Origin: Luteimonas terrae | GTDB taxonomy: Bacteria; Pseudomonadota; Gammaproteobacteria; Xanthomonadales; Xanthomonadaceae | DNA length: 64,000 nt | Assembly (NCBI RefSeq): GCF_004358165.1 | Contig: NZ_SMTG01000004.1 | Location: 496,001 to 560,000 of the forward strand | Direction: 5' to 3' | Shown: in pieces, positions 8,085-18,081 of the stretch | Layout of the letters: the number at the start of each line of letters is the position of its first letter | How positions within the stretch are numbered: the first letter of the stretch is position 1 | The notes under the pieces: model-generated | Database searches by the model: none | What the model was told of the DNA's origin: nothing | What the model saw: the letters and a program-made list of their open reading frames with translations, nothing else | Position numbers and translations under genes: made by a program

Positions 8085-9047
8085 CTAGAGCACTGCGGTA
8101 GCGAAGCCACCTGCAGCCCCCACAATCACCACGACGCCAAGAACAAGCAGATGTCGGAACTGCCGCTGGGCGGTCGCTTCCACGCAAGCGAGATGACGCT
8201 TGGTCTCCTCGAGCGCTCCACCAAGATCGCGGGTTGTGCGCTCGACCTCTGCGACACAGGCGGCAACACCCTTCGTGAGGGTCGAAATGTGCTCCGCACT
8301 GATCGTGGCCAACTCCTGCAACTCACCGATCGTCAGCAGGGTCGCCCGAGCCTGCTCCTTTTGCTCCTTCAAGCCGGACTGCAAGGTGTCGAATCCCGCT
8401 TTCCATGAGCCCGCCAATGCGTCCGCCCGCTGTTCGATTTGTGCACTGCGGGCGGAAAAGAGCGACTCGCAGGCCTCAGTACGCGAGCTGACGTCAAGAA
8501 CGCTGCTGCGAAATGACTCGAGAAGCGAGTCGCGCGTGCCTTGCACCTCTTTGGCGACCTGGATCAGCTTTGCTGCCCCGTCGAGGGTGAGCCCCTTAAG
8601 TTCGAAGTACTCCCGAACCAGCTTGTCCAGCTCTTCATTTTGACGGGCCAGGTCTTTCTGCTGGTCCGCAATCGTAGTGGCCTGATCCTCAATGCGACAG
8701 GCCTGTTTGCGGAGAGCCTCCTGCTGCGCCCCGAGCTTGCACTGCTGCTCCTGCAACTGTTTGGCCTGCGCAATGGACAGAACCATCAGCTGGCCCAGCA
8801 TTTTCGAGAAGGCTTCCTGAGTTTCCACAGCGTCCAGCTGCGCGACTTTTATCGTGTCGTCAAACGTTATGAAGTCCCAAAGCTTCTCCCCGGCGCTGCG
8901 ACCGTTGTGCTTGTCGCGGGTGGCCTTGAACGCACCGAGCTTGCCGAAGGTTTGGGCGAAGCTCTTCAGGAGATCGTCCGGGTTTGTCAGCCTGACCAGA
9001 TCGGCCGACAGAGGCAACTTGGATACGTGCTCGACCAGATTAGACAT
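8085..9047 (-). CDS. Coiled-coil protein with C-terminal membrane anchor
   Basis: 320 residues, not a family I recognise. Residues 1-95 are globular; about 100-290 are rich in Gln/Glu/Lys heptads (KQLQEQQCKLGAQQEALRKQ and similar), a long coiled coil. The last 22 residues (LLVLGVVVIVGAAGGFATAVL) are a single membrane helix ending at the C-terminus, so it is probably tail-anchored. Start ATG 9047 overlaps the stop of the upstream HNH gene by 8 bases; ATG 9062 is an alternative. The overlap implies the two proteins work together, perhaps this one as a membrane sensor or scaffold. Role inferred. Confidence 0.8.
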   Translation of the reverse strand: MSNLVEHVSKLPLSADLVRLTNPDDLLKSFAQTFGKLGAFKATRDKHNGRSAGEKLWDFITFDDTIKVAQLDAVETQEAFSKMLGQLMVLSIAQAKQLQEQQCKLGAQQEALRKQACRIEDQATTIADQQKDLARQNEELDKLVREYFELKGLTLDGAAKLIQVAKEVQGTRDSLLESFRSSVLDVSSRTEACESLFSARSAQIEQRADALAGSWKAGFDTLQSGLKEQKEQARATLLTIGELQELATISAEHISTLTKGVAACVAEVERTTRDLGGALEETKRHLACVEATAQRQFRHLLVLGVVVIVGAAGGFATAVL

Positions 9048-10632
9048 TTGCGTTGTTTCCATTTGTCTCGTAGGCAAGGGTCGCCAAGAAGCTCGCGACC
9101 TGCTCATCTGCCGCCTGCATATGCACCCGCCAATGGCGCAGCGCTTGCAGAGTTTCGTTCCGAGACCGAACCATGCTGCCGCCGAGCTCAGCTGCCTCCG
9201 CGATGGCCTTTTCACTGTTCGAGATCGCCTCCGCGATCAGTGCGTCCGTTCTTGCCGAATCAAGGAAGCTCTCGGACAACACGAACTGCTGCTGGGCGAG
9301 TTCCGCAATCTTGGTGCCGAGGTCCGCGCTCGCTTCCAGCGCGCCGATGCAAACCTCAAGCTCTTCCGTTCCCGAGGACGCCAGCCAATCAAACAGGCGA
9401 TCGATGCCGTAGATGACCAACGAGGCCGCGACACCGGTGAGAATTCCCGTGATAGCGGGTGATATAAGCCCTGCCACCGGCAGTAAGAAGGGAATGCTGT
9501 GCAGAAAGCTGCTGACGGCCTCCTCAAACAGCATGCCAAGGACCGTTGTGACCACGCCTGCGATGATCTTCGTAGACGAACGCGCGACCTCAATCCCGGG
9601 CATCCCGGCCGGCGGGCTCACGAGGATCTTCGCCGCGTCGTACAGCCCACGCATGCTCTCGCGAATGATGGTAACCACGCGCGCAGAGGTCGTGATCAGG
9701 TTGTTGATCAGGAAGGTCAGCAGGTTACTGACAAAAGCTTGGAGGCCTCCATGGAGGGCGGCATCCAGCGTTGCGCTGACCTTCAATCGGACGCGCTCGG
9801 TGATGCGCCCAAGTGCCGCGGTCAGACGTTCCAACAGGCGGTCGATCTTGCCCGGGGTGCTGATCAGTTCTTTGATCTCGACAAAGAGCCCGTTTACCAC
9901 CTCGTAGAGGACGACGCCAATGGCCTGCCGCAAAGCGCCCTTGGCGGCTTCGGGTGCACCGGTCAGGGCAAGCTCGTGCGAGTGATACTTCACGCGATCC
10001 ATCGTGGACGGCATGTGCCCTGCGACGGCTTCCCGTGCGCGCTCGATCTTCGGCGCTACGACGCTCTGGTCAAATCCGTTTTCCTCGGTGAGGAAGTCTT
10101 CGGGCCGCTTGGTCTTCTTCGCCTGATTCGTCTTGTGCGTTGTGTAATGCAGGTTGGCCTTCTCGGAGCTAACGGCATCGCGCTGTTCCTTGGTCATCAT
10201 CCACCCGCCCCCGCGGTGGATCTCCTGCAGCGGAACCAGATGGTCAAGCTCCGCATTCATAACGGACTTGCCTTTTGCATTTGTCTGCTTGGTCGGCTCG
10301 TGGCGGTTCCCGTAGCTGTCCAGGAAAGTCTGGCTCGACATCTCTCCGCTCGCCACAAGCGATCGCTTGATCTCCGTTTTGGCGGCGTCGTATTTGTAGT
10401 CCTTGTTACGGTCGTAACCTTCGCTGTCCTTCGCGTATATCCCCTGACTTGCGTTGTACTGCGTTGTCACGTTTCCGCCGCGCTTGTCATCGAACATCGC
10501 GGGCGTCAAGCCGAAGGGCCCAATCAGTTGCTGAAGGACTTGGCTCTGGCAACTGTCCAGCAATGCCTGGTTGCGCTCTGCCTTAAGCCGGGCGCGACCA
10601 TGCCGCGCCTGCTGCGTCGTTGATTCCTGCAT
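9040..10632 (-). CDS. HNH-type nuclease domain fused to a membrane segment
   Basis: 530 residues. Start ATG 10632 is preceded by AGGGGGAGC. Residues 125-172 carry an HNH/beta-beta-alpha-metal signature: LDHLVPLQEIH (D130, H131), then N160, H166, N169 and K172. Residues about 230-340 are amphipathic helices; 354-417 are a long hydrophobic stretch with Gly/Pro breaks that could span the membrane two or three times. The C-terminal 110 residues are helical. Nuclease plus membrane domain, paired with a tail-anchored coiled-coil partner, resembles abortive-infection effectors. I cannot name the family, and the defence role is inference. Confidence 0.8.
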   Translation of the reverse strand: MQESTTQQARHGRARLKAERNQALLDSCQSQVLQQLIGPFGLTPAMFDDKRGGNVTTQYNASQGIYAKDSEGYDRNKDYKYDAAKTEIKRSLVASGEMSSQTFLDSYGNRHEPTKQTNAKGKSVMNAELDHLVPLQEIHRGGGWMMTKEQRDAVSSEKANLHYTTHKTNQAKKTKRPEDFLTEENGFDQSVVAPKIERAREAVAGHMPSTMDRVKYHSHELALTGAPEAAKGALRQAIGVVLYEVVNGLFVEIKELISTPGKIDRLLERLTAALGRITERVRLKVSATLDAALHGGLQAFVSNLLTFLINNLITTSARVVTIIRESMRGLYDAAKILVSPPAGMPGIEVARSSTKIIAGVVTTVLGMLFEEAVSSFLHSIPFLLPVAGLISPAITGILTGVAASLVIYGIDRLFDWLASSGTEELEVCIGALEASADLGTKIAELAQQQFVLSESFLDSARTDALIAEAISNSEKAIAEAAELGGSMVRSRNETLQALRHWRVHMQAADEQVASFLATLAYETNGNNANV

Positions 10633-11016
10633 TGCTCCCCCTGAAGAGCGTCCAAACTGGCGGCCCTCGCAGCGCCCCCCTCTCGTATGCTCGTCGGCTA
10701 AAGCCGGTCGGTCAACGGGAGAACGGCAGTTGATGGGGCGGGTCCCAGCGCGACGCATGGCGTCAAGCGTTTATTGGACATCTGGACGAAGTCTTGAAGC
10801 CGCACTTCTCTGGCTGCCCAGTCGCCGGAAAGCGGAAGCCGTTACCATCGCGCTGCTTTCGGGCCGGCCGTCGGGGATGCGACAGACGCACAAGTCAAAC
10901 GGGATTGAGGCAATTTGCTCCGCTTACATGCCTTTGAAAGTGCCGATGCGATCAGGCTGACCTCATCCGCTGTCCACACGCCTCCTCGGCGTCACCGGCC
11001 TACGCCGCAGGCCTCG
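10633..11016. other. Intergenic region, no gene recognised
   Basis: 384 bases between the HNH gene start and the second AraC fragment. Short frames exist on both strands but none resembles a protein. The promoter of the HNH operon must lie in its left part; no clear -35/-10 pair was picked out. Confidence 0.5.
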
Positions 11017-11361
11017 TCAGGCATGTCTGTCCGCACTGCCATCCGCCACGACCCGGCGATCTGTTCGATTGCGCCCGGGCGAGAGGCCGTACTCCCGCCC
11101 GAACGCAACGCCGAAGGCGGCGTCGGACAGAAATCCGAGGGACGCTCGAGACGCGTTTCGTGGTGTCGAGCAGTGCCTCGGCGGCGATCCGCATGCGCCA
11201 CTTCGCCGCGTATGCCACGGGCGGCTGTCCCATCCGCTGCTTGAACCGCAGCGTGAACGCGGAGCGGGACATCGCCGCGATTGCCGACAGCGTCTCGAGG
11301 CTCCAGGTCCGCGCCGGTGACGCATGGATCGCACGCAATGCCGCGGCGATCGCCGGACGTT
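11017..11361 (-). pseudogene. Second, decayed AraC fragment
   Basis: Most of this stretch is a close copy of about 7150-7450 (long identical runs on inspection), encoding the AraC HTH region. An 8-base deletion near 11140 shifts frame between TKRVSS and SLGFLSDAAFGVAFGREYG. It lacks all sequence corresponding to the sensor half. Same orientation as the first copy, so the two are direct repeats flanking the HNH/coiled-coil gene pair. Confidence 0.75.
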
Positions 11362-11635
11362 GGCGCCCGGCCTGAGATCCTCCACGAGACTTGCCTTCAC
11401 TATGGGTAACGACAGCAACAGAATCGTCTAAGGAGGTCCGCTGTATCACCTCTGTTCACATCAGCACACGCCTTGGCAGACGCTTTGGGGGCGGAGCGCC
11501 AGGTCGCGCAGCTGGAATCCACCGGCTTCACGTCGGTGTTATATAGGTCTGAATTGTGTCGGATCTTAAGGCCCAACGTTGGCCCGGCGCTTCCAACACA
11601 CAGCAACTTGCGTCACGCTTGGCGGCGCCACGCAA

Positions 11636-14600
11636 CTAGCCCCGTTCTCTGTTGTAGGCGCACAAGTCCAAGCAGGCGGCGCCAACCTCTGAAGCTTCGC
11701 CTTGCTCCAACTTGATCTTCAACACGTTCATTAGATCGTTCTGATCGGGCATGCCCAGGACCAAGCGGTACAAAGCGCGCTCCTGGTTCAGTGCGTCTAG
11801 TCCGATGCGCTGTTCGCTCGTAAAAGCAGAGAAAACGTAGTTCTTGCATCTCGCCCCATCAACGGTCCACCAAGGTGCGAGCCCTGAATCGTCTCCGAGT
11901 TCGCTTTCCGCCAATTGCGCTAGTTGCTTCCACGGGCTGCCCGTTCCTACGTTCATCATAAGACGCAACTGCATTCGGCTGGCAATGGCTCGCCGGACCG
12001 CCAGCCCCGCAAACCGAGTGATTCGCCCCTCGCGCTGCTCAAGCGCCACCGGCCCTGTTGCCAAGTCCCAATGTGCTAGAGCACTGCACCATGGATGTAG
12101 ATCGAGCCCCTCTTGGCCGATTGATGTGGTCACCAGCACCTTGGGCCAGAACGGGCTGTTAAACGCCCTGCGAACCTCGTCTGGCCGCAACGGTTCGTCT
12201 GAGCCAATTTCACGTTTTCCGTGGATGCGCCCCTCGGTCAATGGAATGGCGACATGACAGCGAACGCGAAACGACTGATCGCACTCGGCGGCCTCCGCAT
12301 CATCGGCGGGTTCGTGGAACGTCACATTGGGGTCGCGCAGACGCAGAGCCGCACGAAGCTCAGCCAGTACTTCGGAGAGCGTGCTTGCAGGCTTCTGTGA
12401 CAGGTACCAGAAGTGTTCATCCAACACGGACTCGAACCCACCTTCGATCACAGCTAGGCGGATCGCGGCTGGATAGCGACTCACCTTCCGACTCGTGAGA
12501 GCCGAGACAAACAATGGACGGTTGAGATAGTTGCGCAACCCGTTCCAAGCGGTACTTACGACGTCCGACATATGGTCGGTCGCCTCAGGCCAATGCCGCT
12601 GAAGTGCACGTAGCAGTGCCACCCCAGGCGCTTCCATCGCCAACGCCACCAGCTCGTCCAACTCACGGGCGGAGATCTCAGTGCACTCTCGAACGGCCGC
12701 CTCATCCCACTTGTGAAGGGCTTCCGTCAGAAGCCCACCAGAGTCATCACCTAGCTCATCACTTGTATCGAGCCAAGCTTTGCTGGAAGTCGCCCACAGC
12801 CCTGCTCTGAGCTCAAGCGCGGGCAGCAACTCCCAACTTTTGCGATGCCCCTTTCGCTTCGCCACTAGCTTGACCCCTAACTCAGCCAAGCGCTCACGCA
12901 GCTGCCGCCTGACCCCTGTCTGCATAACAGCAAGCTTGCCTATGGGCGCCTGCAGCGGCTCAATCGAAGCCAGCAACGGCGACGGATGGAACAACTCCAG
13001 CAGCGCACTTGAGGGCTTCAGCCAGTGTCTGGGTACCGTCTCATAGCTGGTTTCACCATCTCGCAGGCGCGGCACCATCCGCTGTTCTGCGGTGTAACTG
13101 AGCAGCCCAGACAACGCGGTGGGCACGGCGCGAAAGCGACTGAACACCAACAGCTTATCGTCGTCAGCGGCACTGCCATCAAACTTCCAATTCCGCGCCA
13201 GAGGCCACCATGGCAGTGACGGCCGCGACCACGGCATAGCCATCGAGACGCCCGACGTCGTCGCTATCAACGCGCGCAGACGTGGATGCGGCCAATGGGC
13301 GGGCTTCTTGTACTCGTCGCGGACCTGTTTAGATAGTTCGACCTGGGCCGGCATTCTCCTCTTTCGCCGCCATGCTGTGTAGCGGTTACCCAGCGTTTGC
13401 ATGGGCAATGGAACGGACTGCCATAGCGGGACTATCCAGTCCCGATCCTGCTCACTAAGGCAGTCGTGCATGTCTTGAAACTGGCGCAAGTCCGATGGAA
13501 GCAGTTCGCTCTCAATCAGCTTGGAGGACGAATGGCCATCGCAGGAGTTGAGGCGAACACTCGTCCGCTCTGTACGGGACATCAACGGGGTCAGCAGCGC
13601 CGTCAGCTCCCCACGCAGATCAACGGCCCGCTCGGAACGAAGTTCGCCCTTCTGCAATTCCTCACGGAGCTTGGAAAACAGCTGCAATGCTTGGTCCGCA
13701 ACCATTCCGTCCGCTGCCAAGAAGGACACCAAGCTGAAGAAATCCGAGCTGTGTTGATCCTCAGCTGCCCCTGCGACTCGCCGCTCCTGTCGGCTGCGAT
13801 ACGGCGTATAGGGCGTAGCCGACAGCAAAAGTAGCGCGGGGGCATCACTGCCAGCGTCGCCACGGATCGCATCCATTACGCGTGCCGCTGCACGCTCACG
13901 AATGTCTGCGCTTTCATTCCCATCAGAATCGGCTTCCGGCTCATCGCCTTCATCTGTCAGATCGCGGAAGCGCTGAAACTCGTCAAAGATCACCAAATCT
14001 GGCGCGATATCGCGCAGAGCAGCGATCGCCAGCGCCGTGCGCGCTGCAGCGACAAGGTCCTGGTAGTTGCGCTCCTGCAGAAACTGGTTCAATCGTGGCG
14101 GGAGATGACCGCCTTCTGTAATGCCAAGCACCTCCCGGAGGGCATCCCGGAATCTGGCGCGGTATTCGCCGCCGCCTAGACCCTTTCGTTCTGCACCCAT
14201 TTGCTGGTAGTGCTTTACCCAACCTTTAAAGGAAACACCTGCGTTGCGTTTAAACGCGCGGAAGAGGCCCGCCGTGCTTACATTTGGTGCGATCTGTCTG
14301 ATCAGTACCAGCGCGAGCGCACGCTCCTCCATTCGGCCGTCGCGACGCTGGCCCTTGCGGGTCGGAATGGCCGTGTCAGGTGTGAGTTGGAACACCCGTA
14401 CCCCAGGATGGGTCGGCATTTCCCGCGTCGGCATCAGACTAGGACGGTCGATCGTGCCAATTGCTTCCTCTCGCTCCTTTTTCCCAAGAAACGACAACAA
14501 CCCATCCATGTTCTGTCGGGCAATGGTAAGGTTAGAGCACACGTACAGGACGCAAAGTGGGCCCTTGCGGCGACTGCGCGTCATCTTCTGGATGACGCCA

Positions 14601-14728
14601 CTGGCGACGATGGTCTTGCCTAGCCCTACCTCGTCCGCCACCAGAAAACGGCGGGGGCCACGACTGGTCAGAGTACGAAACGCAGCTTCGATCGTGGCCT
14701 GTTGGAAGGGCTTCGCGCGGATGCTCAC
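11636..14728 (-). CDS. SNF2/SF2-type DEAD-like helicase
   Basis: 1030 residues from GTG 14728; an ATG at 14767 exists, but the GTG makes a 4-base GTGA overlap with the upstream stop, like the previous junction. SF2 motifs are present: I ADEVGLGKT (Lys38), II FDEFQ (about 249), III LLSATPY (about 303), a VTTSIGQEGLDL motif V and QREGRITRF motif VI near residue 900. A long region of unknown fold lies between the two RecA lobes. With the PLD and DUF6361 genes it forms one translational unit. The combination resembles DISARM (helicase plus PLD) but lacks its DUF1998 protein. ATP-dependent translocase activity is expected from the family; a defence role is inferred. Confidence 0.85.
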   Translation of the reverse strand: MSIRAKPFQQATIEAAFRTLTSRGPRRFLVADEVGLGKTIVASGVIQKMTRSRRKGPLCVLYVCSNLTIARQNMDGLLSFLGKKEREEAIGTIDRPSLMPTREMPTHPGVRVFQLTPDTAIPTRKGQRRDGRMEERALALVLIRQIAPNVSTAGLFRAFKRNAGVSFKGWVKHYQQMGAERKGLGGGEYRARFRDALREVLGITEGGHLPPRLNQFLQERNYQDLVAAARTALAIAALRDIAPDLVIFDEFQRFRDLTDEGDEPEADSDGNESADIRERAAARVMDAIRGDAGSDAPALLLLSATPYTPYRSRQERRVAGAAEDQHSSDFFSLVSFLAADGMVADQALQLFSKLREELQKGELRSERAVDLRGELTALLTPLMSRTERTSVRLNSCDGHSSSKLIESELLPSDLRQFQDMHDCLSEQDRDWIVPLWQSVPLPMQTLGNRYTAWRRKRRMPAQVELSKQVRDEYKKPAHWPHPRLRALIATTSGVSMAMPWSRPSLPWWPLARNWKFDGSAADDDKLLVFSRFRAVPTALSGLLSYTAEQRMVPRLRDGETSYETVPRHWLKPSSALLELFHPSPLLASIEPLQAPIGKLAVMQTGVRRQLRERLAELGVKLVAKRKGHRKSWELLPALELRAGLWATSSKAWLDTSDELGDDSGGLLTEALHKWDEAAVRECTEISARELDELVALAMEAPGVALLRALQRHWPEATDHMSDVVSTAWNGLRNYLNRPLFVSALTSRKVSRYPAAIRLAVIEGGFESVLDEHFWYLSQKPASTLSEVLAELRAALRLRDPNVTFHEPADDAEAAECDQSFRVRCHVAIPLTEGRIHGKREIGSDEPLRPDEVRRAFNSPFWPKVLVTTSIGQEGLDLHPWCSALAHWDLATGPVALEQREGRITRFAGLAVRRAIASRMQLRLMMNVGTGSPWKQLAQLAESELGDDSGLAPWWTVDGARCKNYVFSAFTSEQRIGLDALNQERALYRLVLGMPDQNDLMNVLKIKLEQGEASEVGAACLDLCAYNRERG

Positions 14729-16560
14729 GATGCGGCCCCCGGCAATCCCGAGCGAATGACCCGCCACGTCGTGGCGAAGCGGTCGAGATGCTCCCTTTCT
14801 GCATCAGCCTGGTCACCACCTATGCTGCGGCGACGCAATTCGAGGATGCGGTCCACTTCGTCAAGTCGCGACCTGTCCTTGAGCCACATGCGCAAGGCCT
14901 GTTCCAGCGTCGGCAGCTCCAGATGCGTCACCCGGCTCTTATGAGGACGCTTAGGGGCGCGAGACGGGTCATCATCCCAGCGTCCACCCTCATCCCCATC
15001 CGTGTAGCCGGTTAGCACGGAATGGATCCACGACAACATCTGGCGGGATCCCAGGTACTCGCTGAGCACCTGCGCATCACGCTGCTCGACATCGAGCGAA
15101 GGCTCGAAGGGCACGACCTGCACCCACGATATGGCCACGCCCTCTAGCTCAAGTCGACAGTGCACGCAATCGGAATCAACCCCACCAGCCGCCAGGACGT
15201 GACTGGTGGCACCATCTGGCCACTCAGTCAGTGCTCCCCTCATTTGCCCACAATGCAGGGTGATCTTGGCATCTGCGGGGCGTGGGACCTGGCCACACTG
15301 AATCACCACGCCCCCCGACGGCGTCCTTCTCTGTTTCCCGATGGCAAGCTGAGCAGCCACTGCGTTGCGCGCCGACGCTAAGCGGTCCTCGATGGATGGC
15401 GCGCTCACACTACCGTCCAAGGCTTCGTCGTCGATCGTGTCGGCGCAGTCAAGCAATGCTTCCAGGCCACCGCGTAACAGATCCGTTCCGTATTTATCTT
15501 GAGCTTCTAGTTTCAGCACGCACTCGGCGTTTCGCGTCCATGCGCGACGTGTCAAATTGGGACTGCCCAGCCAAAGCGTGTTACCTGTCGCATGTTCTGC
15601 GTAGATCATCTTGGCATGCAATCCAATGCGGTCCGCCTCGATCGCTTCGTCATCGGACAGCGGGGCATGGGGAGCGGATTCCAGCTCCGGCTCGGCAAGG
15701 GCCAGCAGTTCGTAGCCAGCGAGTTTTCCGCCCTCCCCCAGCACCCCCTCCAAGGCGGAGCGGGTCGACAGCAACTGGAAGCGTGTATGTTCGTCACGGC
15801 GGGGCCAGCGCCCAAGATCAGCGACCGCGCCCTTGTCGAGGAAGGGCGACACGGCTACCAATCGCTGCAGCTGCGGTATCGGCTTCGGCAACGAGCGCGT
15901 CACGTCACCCGGCAACATCAGTTGCAGGTCAGCGACTGAGAGGCCACGGGGTACGGACCACGCCACCGAACGGAGAGCGCTGGCCAATTCCGTCCAACGT
16001 GCAAGTGCCGGGAACTGGGCCCCCAAGTCCGTAGCAAGCCGTGCGACACCTTCAATTCGCTGGGGCGTCACGTCTCGGCCACCAGGTCCACCGCCCTTCA
16101 ACGAGAAACCGATATCCCATGACGTGTCCAACGTCAGGTTGCGACTACCGAGCATGAACACCCAGCGCTCCGCCGTCGACCCGCGCTCTTCGGGGACCTG
16201 ACGCACAAGCATGAACTTGGCATGCCAGGACTTCCCATCAGCGCCGGCCGATTCATTCCACGGCACCTGCACCAGGAACTGATCAAGCAGTGCAGCTATC
16301 GCGCTGTCATGCCTTCCTTGGGTCAGCCGTCCAGATTGCAGTACGACGTGCACCTTGCCGCGCAAACCCGTTAGCGCACGCACCAAACCCACCCGTGATC
16401 CGGACCCGGTCTCGTCCACCTCACCTGATAGCGCCAACAAGACGGCCGCGATCACGGGCACCTGCGCCGAGTATGTGGACACGAGGGCGCAGTCCGTCTG
16501 CCAACCCGGTTCCGGCCGGATGCAGTCCAGAAATGATAGATGCGGAAACTGCGATTTCAT
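14725..16560 (-). CDS. Phospholipase D-like (HKD) protein
   Basis: 611 residues from ATG 16560, which overlaps the DUF6361 stop as ATGA. Two HKD half-sites are present: WHAKFML (H113, K115) with LGSRN (138-141), and LHAKMIY (H315, K317) with LGSPN (332-335). PLD-superfamily enzymes pair two such sites into one active site and include nucleases as well as lipases. No signal peptide is seen, so it is cytoplasmic and nuclease activity is likelier. The C-terminal 200 residues are unassigned. The 4-base overlaps on both sides imply equimolar production with its neighbours. Confidence 0.86.
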   Translation of the reverse strand: MKSQFPHLSFLDCIRPEPGWQTDCALVSTYSAQVPVIAAVLLALSGEVDETGSGSRVGLVRALTGLRGKVHVVLQSGRLTQGRHDSAIAALLDQFLVQVPWNESAGADGKSWHAKFMLVRQVPEERGSTAERWVFMLGSRNLTLDTSWDIGFSLKGGGPGGRDVTPQRIEGVARLATDLGAQFPALARWTELASALRSVAWSVPRGLSVADLQLMLPGDVTRSLPKPIPQLQRLVAVSPFLDKGAVADLGRWPRRDEHTRFQLLSTRSALEGVLGEGGKLAGYELLALAEPELESAPHAPLSDDEAIEADRIGLHAKMIYAEHATGNTLWLGSPNLTRRAWTRNAECVLKLEAQDKYGTDLLRGGLEALLDCADTIDDEALDGSVSAPSIEDRLASARNAVAAQLAIGKQRRTPSGGVVIQCGQVPRPADAKITLHCGQMRGALTEWPDGATSHVLAAGGVDSDCVHCRLELEGVAISWVQVVPFEPSLDVEQRDAQVLSEYLGSRQMLSWIHSVLTGYTDGDEGGRWDDDPSRAPKRPHKSRVTHLELPTLEQALRMWLKDRSRLDEVDRILELRRRSIGGDQADAEREHLDRFATTWRVIRSGLPGAAS

Positions 16561-17765
16561 CGCTCGTTGAGATCGTTCAACAGCATGCGCACTTTTCCCC
16601 AACGGTAGTGCAGCGTCTCCGCAAGCGGATGCGGCATACGCGGCGTGTTCCACTCGGCACGTCGCTTCCGTGCACCCAAAGTCGCGCCGAGACGGGCCCG
16701 ATCGCGCTTCCGCTCCACCTCGGCGCGGCGATACACCTCATGGAGGTAGGCGCAATCCGACCGACCGGATCGCAGCCAGTCCTGCGTCGCACCAAGCACC
16801 TGAACCAACGCTTCCGGCTGACCGGGGACACATGCCCGCAACGCATCCAATTCCAGTGCCTGTGCGATAGCGCCATGCTCATCGCGCATGACCGACAAGT
16901 GGTCCCGGTAGGTGCGGCTACGCTGGCCGGTGTCGCTGTTCTTGGCCTGTTCGACCAGGGCGGCGTAGACCGCACGCCCGATGCCTGCGAGCGCCGAGGC
17001 TTGCTCGGCCAGCATCAAGACGTTCCGGTCCTCAGTATCGGCCACTCGCCTGATGGCGTTGTGCCAAGGAGAATCGATGCTTGCCACCGAGGTTCGGTGT
17101 TCTGTAAGCCGACCCAACAGGCTTTGCTGTCCGTCGGCGCGCTGGACCGCCATGAGCTGCCTTCGAAAGAAGGCTCGCTCCGTCGCTGTGAGTGCGAATC
17201 CGATAGGCTTGTCTGGGTGTCCCAGCTCAGCAGGCGGGGACGGAAGCGTGACGAAGGGTTGCGCATCCAACGACCACGCGGTCTCTCCATCGATCGACAA
17301 TTGACGCATCGATCCGCCGGCCTGCATAGACTCGATCTGCCGTAAGACTTGGATGCGTGTCTGCGGCGCCTGCCCCGGTCTGGCATGCAGGATCTTCCAG
17401 CGTGATAGCGCGCTCCAGTAGATCATCGCTGCGGTCTGGCTGGGCTCGCGCTGAAGGCTGCCACCGATGATGCCATCCTGCCCTCTCCCTGCCGGATCCT
17501 TCCACTGCACCAGCTGCCGGGTAAGCGTCAGCGCGTCCTTACGAAATCGATCAGACCGACCGCCTGACTGCATCATCAGCCACGGGATAAACAACGCGTA
17601 GCGGAGCCTCGTGTGAAGTACAGACGTTCCTGGGAACAACCGGTCAGCAATTCCCTGATGCAGCGCCAAGAAGCCAATTTCATCACGCACGCCCTGCTGA
17701 TCATTGCGCAGCGCTCTCTCGGCGCTGGCAACCGCTTGGCGCGACAACAGTATCCAGCCGATCAC
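16557..17765 (-). CDS. DUF6361 family protein
   Basis: 402 residues from GTG 17765, giving the family-type start MIGWILLSR; CGGAAG lies about eight bases upstream. Conserved landmarks are the DEIGFLALHQGIADRLFPGTS stretch and TRLRYALFIPWLM near residues 45-80. DUF6361 proteins have no established activity but occur next to PLD-like and helicase genes. It is first in the overlapping DUF6361-PLD-helicase unit. A longer start upstream is possible but lacks a ribosome binding site and the family N-terminus. Confidence 0.78.
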   Translation of the reverse strand: MIGWILLSRQAVASAERALRNDQQGVRDEIGFLALHQGIADRLFPGTSVLHTRLRYALFIPWLMMQSGGRSDRFRKDALTLTRQLVQWKDPAGRGQDGIIGGSLQREPSQTAAMIYWSALSRWKILHARPGQAPQTRIQVLRQIESMQAGGSMRQLSIDGETAWSLDAQPFVTLPSPPAELGHPDKPIGFALTATERAFFRRQLMAVQRADGQQSLLGRLTEHRTSVASIDSPWHNAIRRVADTEDRNVLMLAEQASALAGIGRAVYAALVEQAKNSDTGQRSRTYRDHLSVMRDEHGAIAQALELDALRACVPGQPEALVQVLGATQDWLRSGRSDCAYLHEVYRRAEVERKRDRARLGATLGARKRRAEWNTPRMPHPLAETLHYRWGKVRMLLNDLNER

Positions 17766-18081
17766 GTGGGTTCTTCCGTTCGAGGAGCTTTGGTGGCGAA
17801 CAAGTATGCAGACTTGGCACAGCACACGCGGCAGAAGATAACCCTTCCTTGACTAGTGTCTGCGCTCGACTAGGTGAGGTCTCTCGATTCAACCGTCAAC
17901 GTTCCGACAGAGGTCCGCCTCGAGCCTTCTAGATCTTCTAAAAGTCGGTGCAAGAGAACGTTCTTGCCACGTCACAGTCACTTTCCAGCGAGCCTACGAA
18001 TGGCCGCGTGACTGATGCGACCATGGAGGTGCGCAGACAGCCATCAATGACGGTGGCCACGGATAGGCTGACACCCATCGC
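17766..18081. other. Intergenic region with a palindrome
   Basis: 316 bases between two co-oriented operons. It contains CAAGAGAACGTTCTTG near 17950, an interrupted palindrome that could be an operator for the DUF6361 operon. No gene was seen. Confidence 0.35.

Noticed and set aside
9499-10623. A 374-codon plus-strand frame opposite the HNH gene
   Set aside because: Antisense shadow; the minus frame has the ribosome binding site, HNH motif and overlap with its partner.
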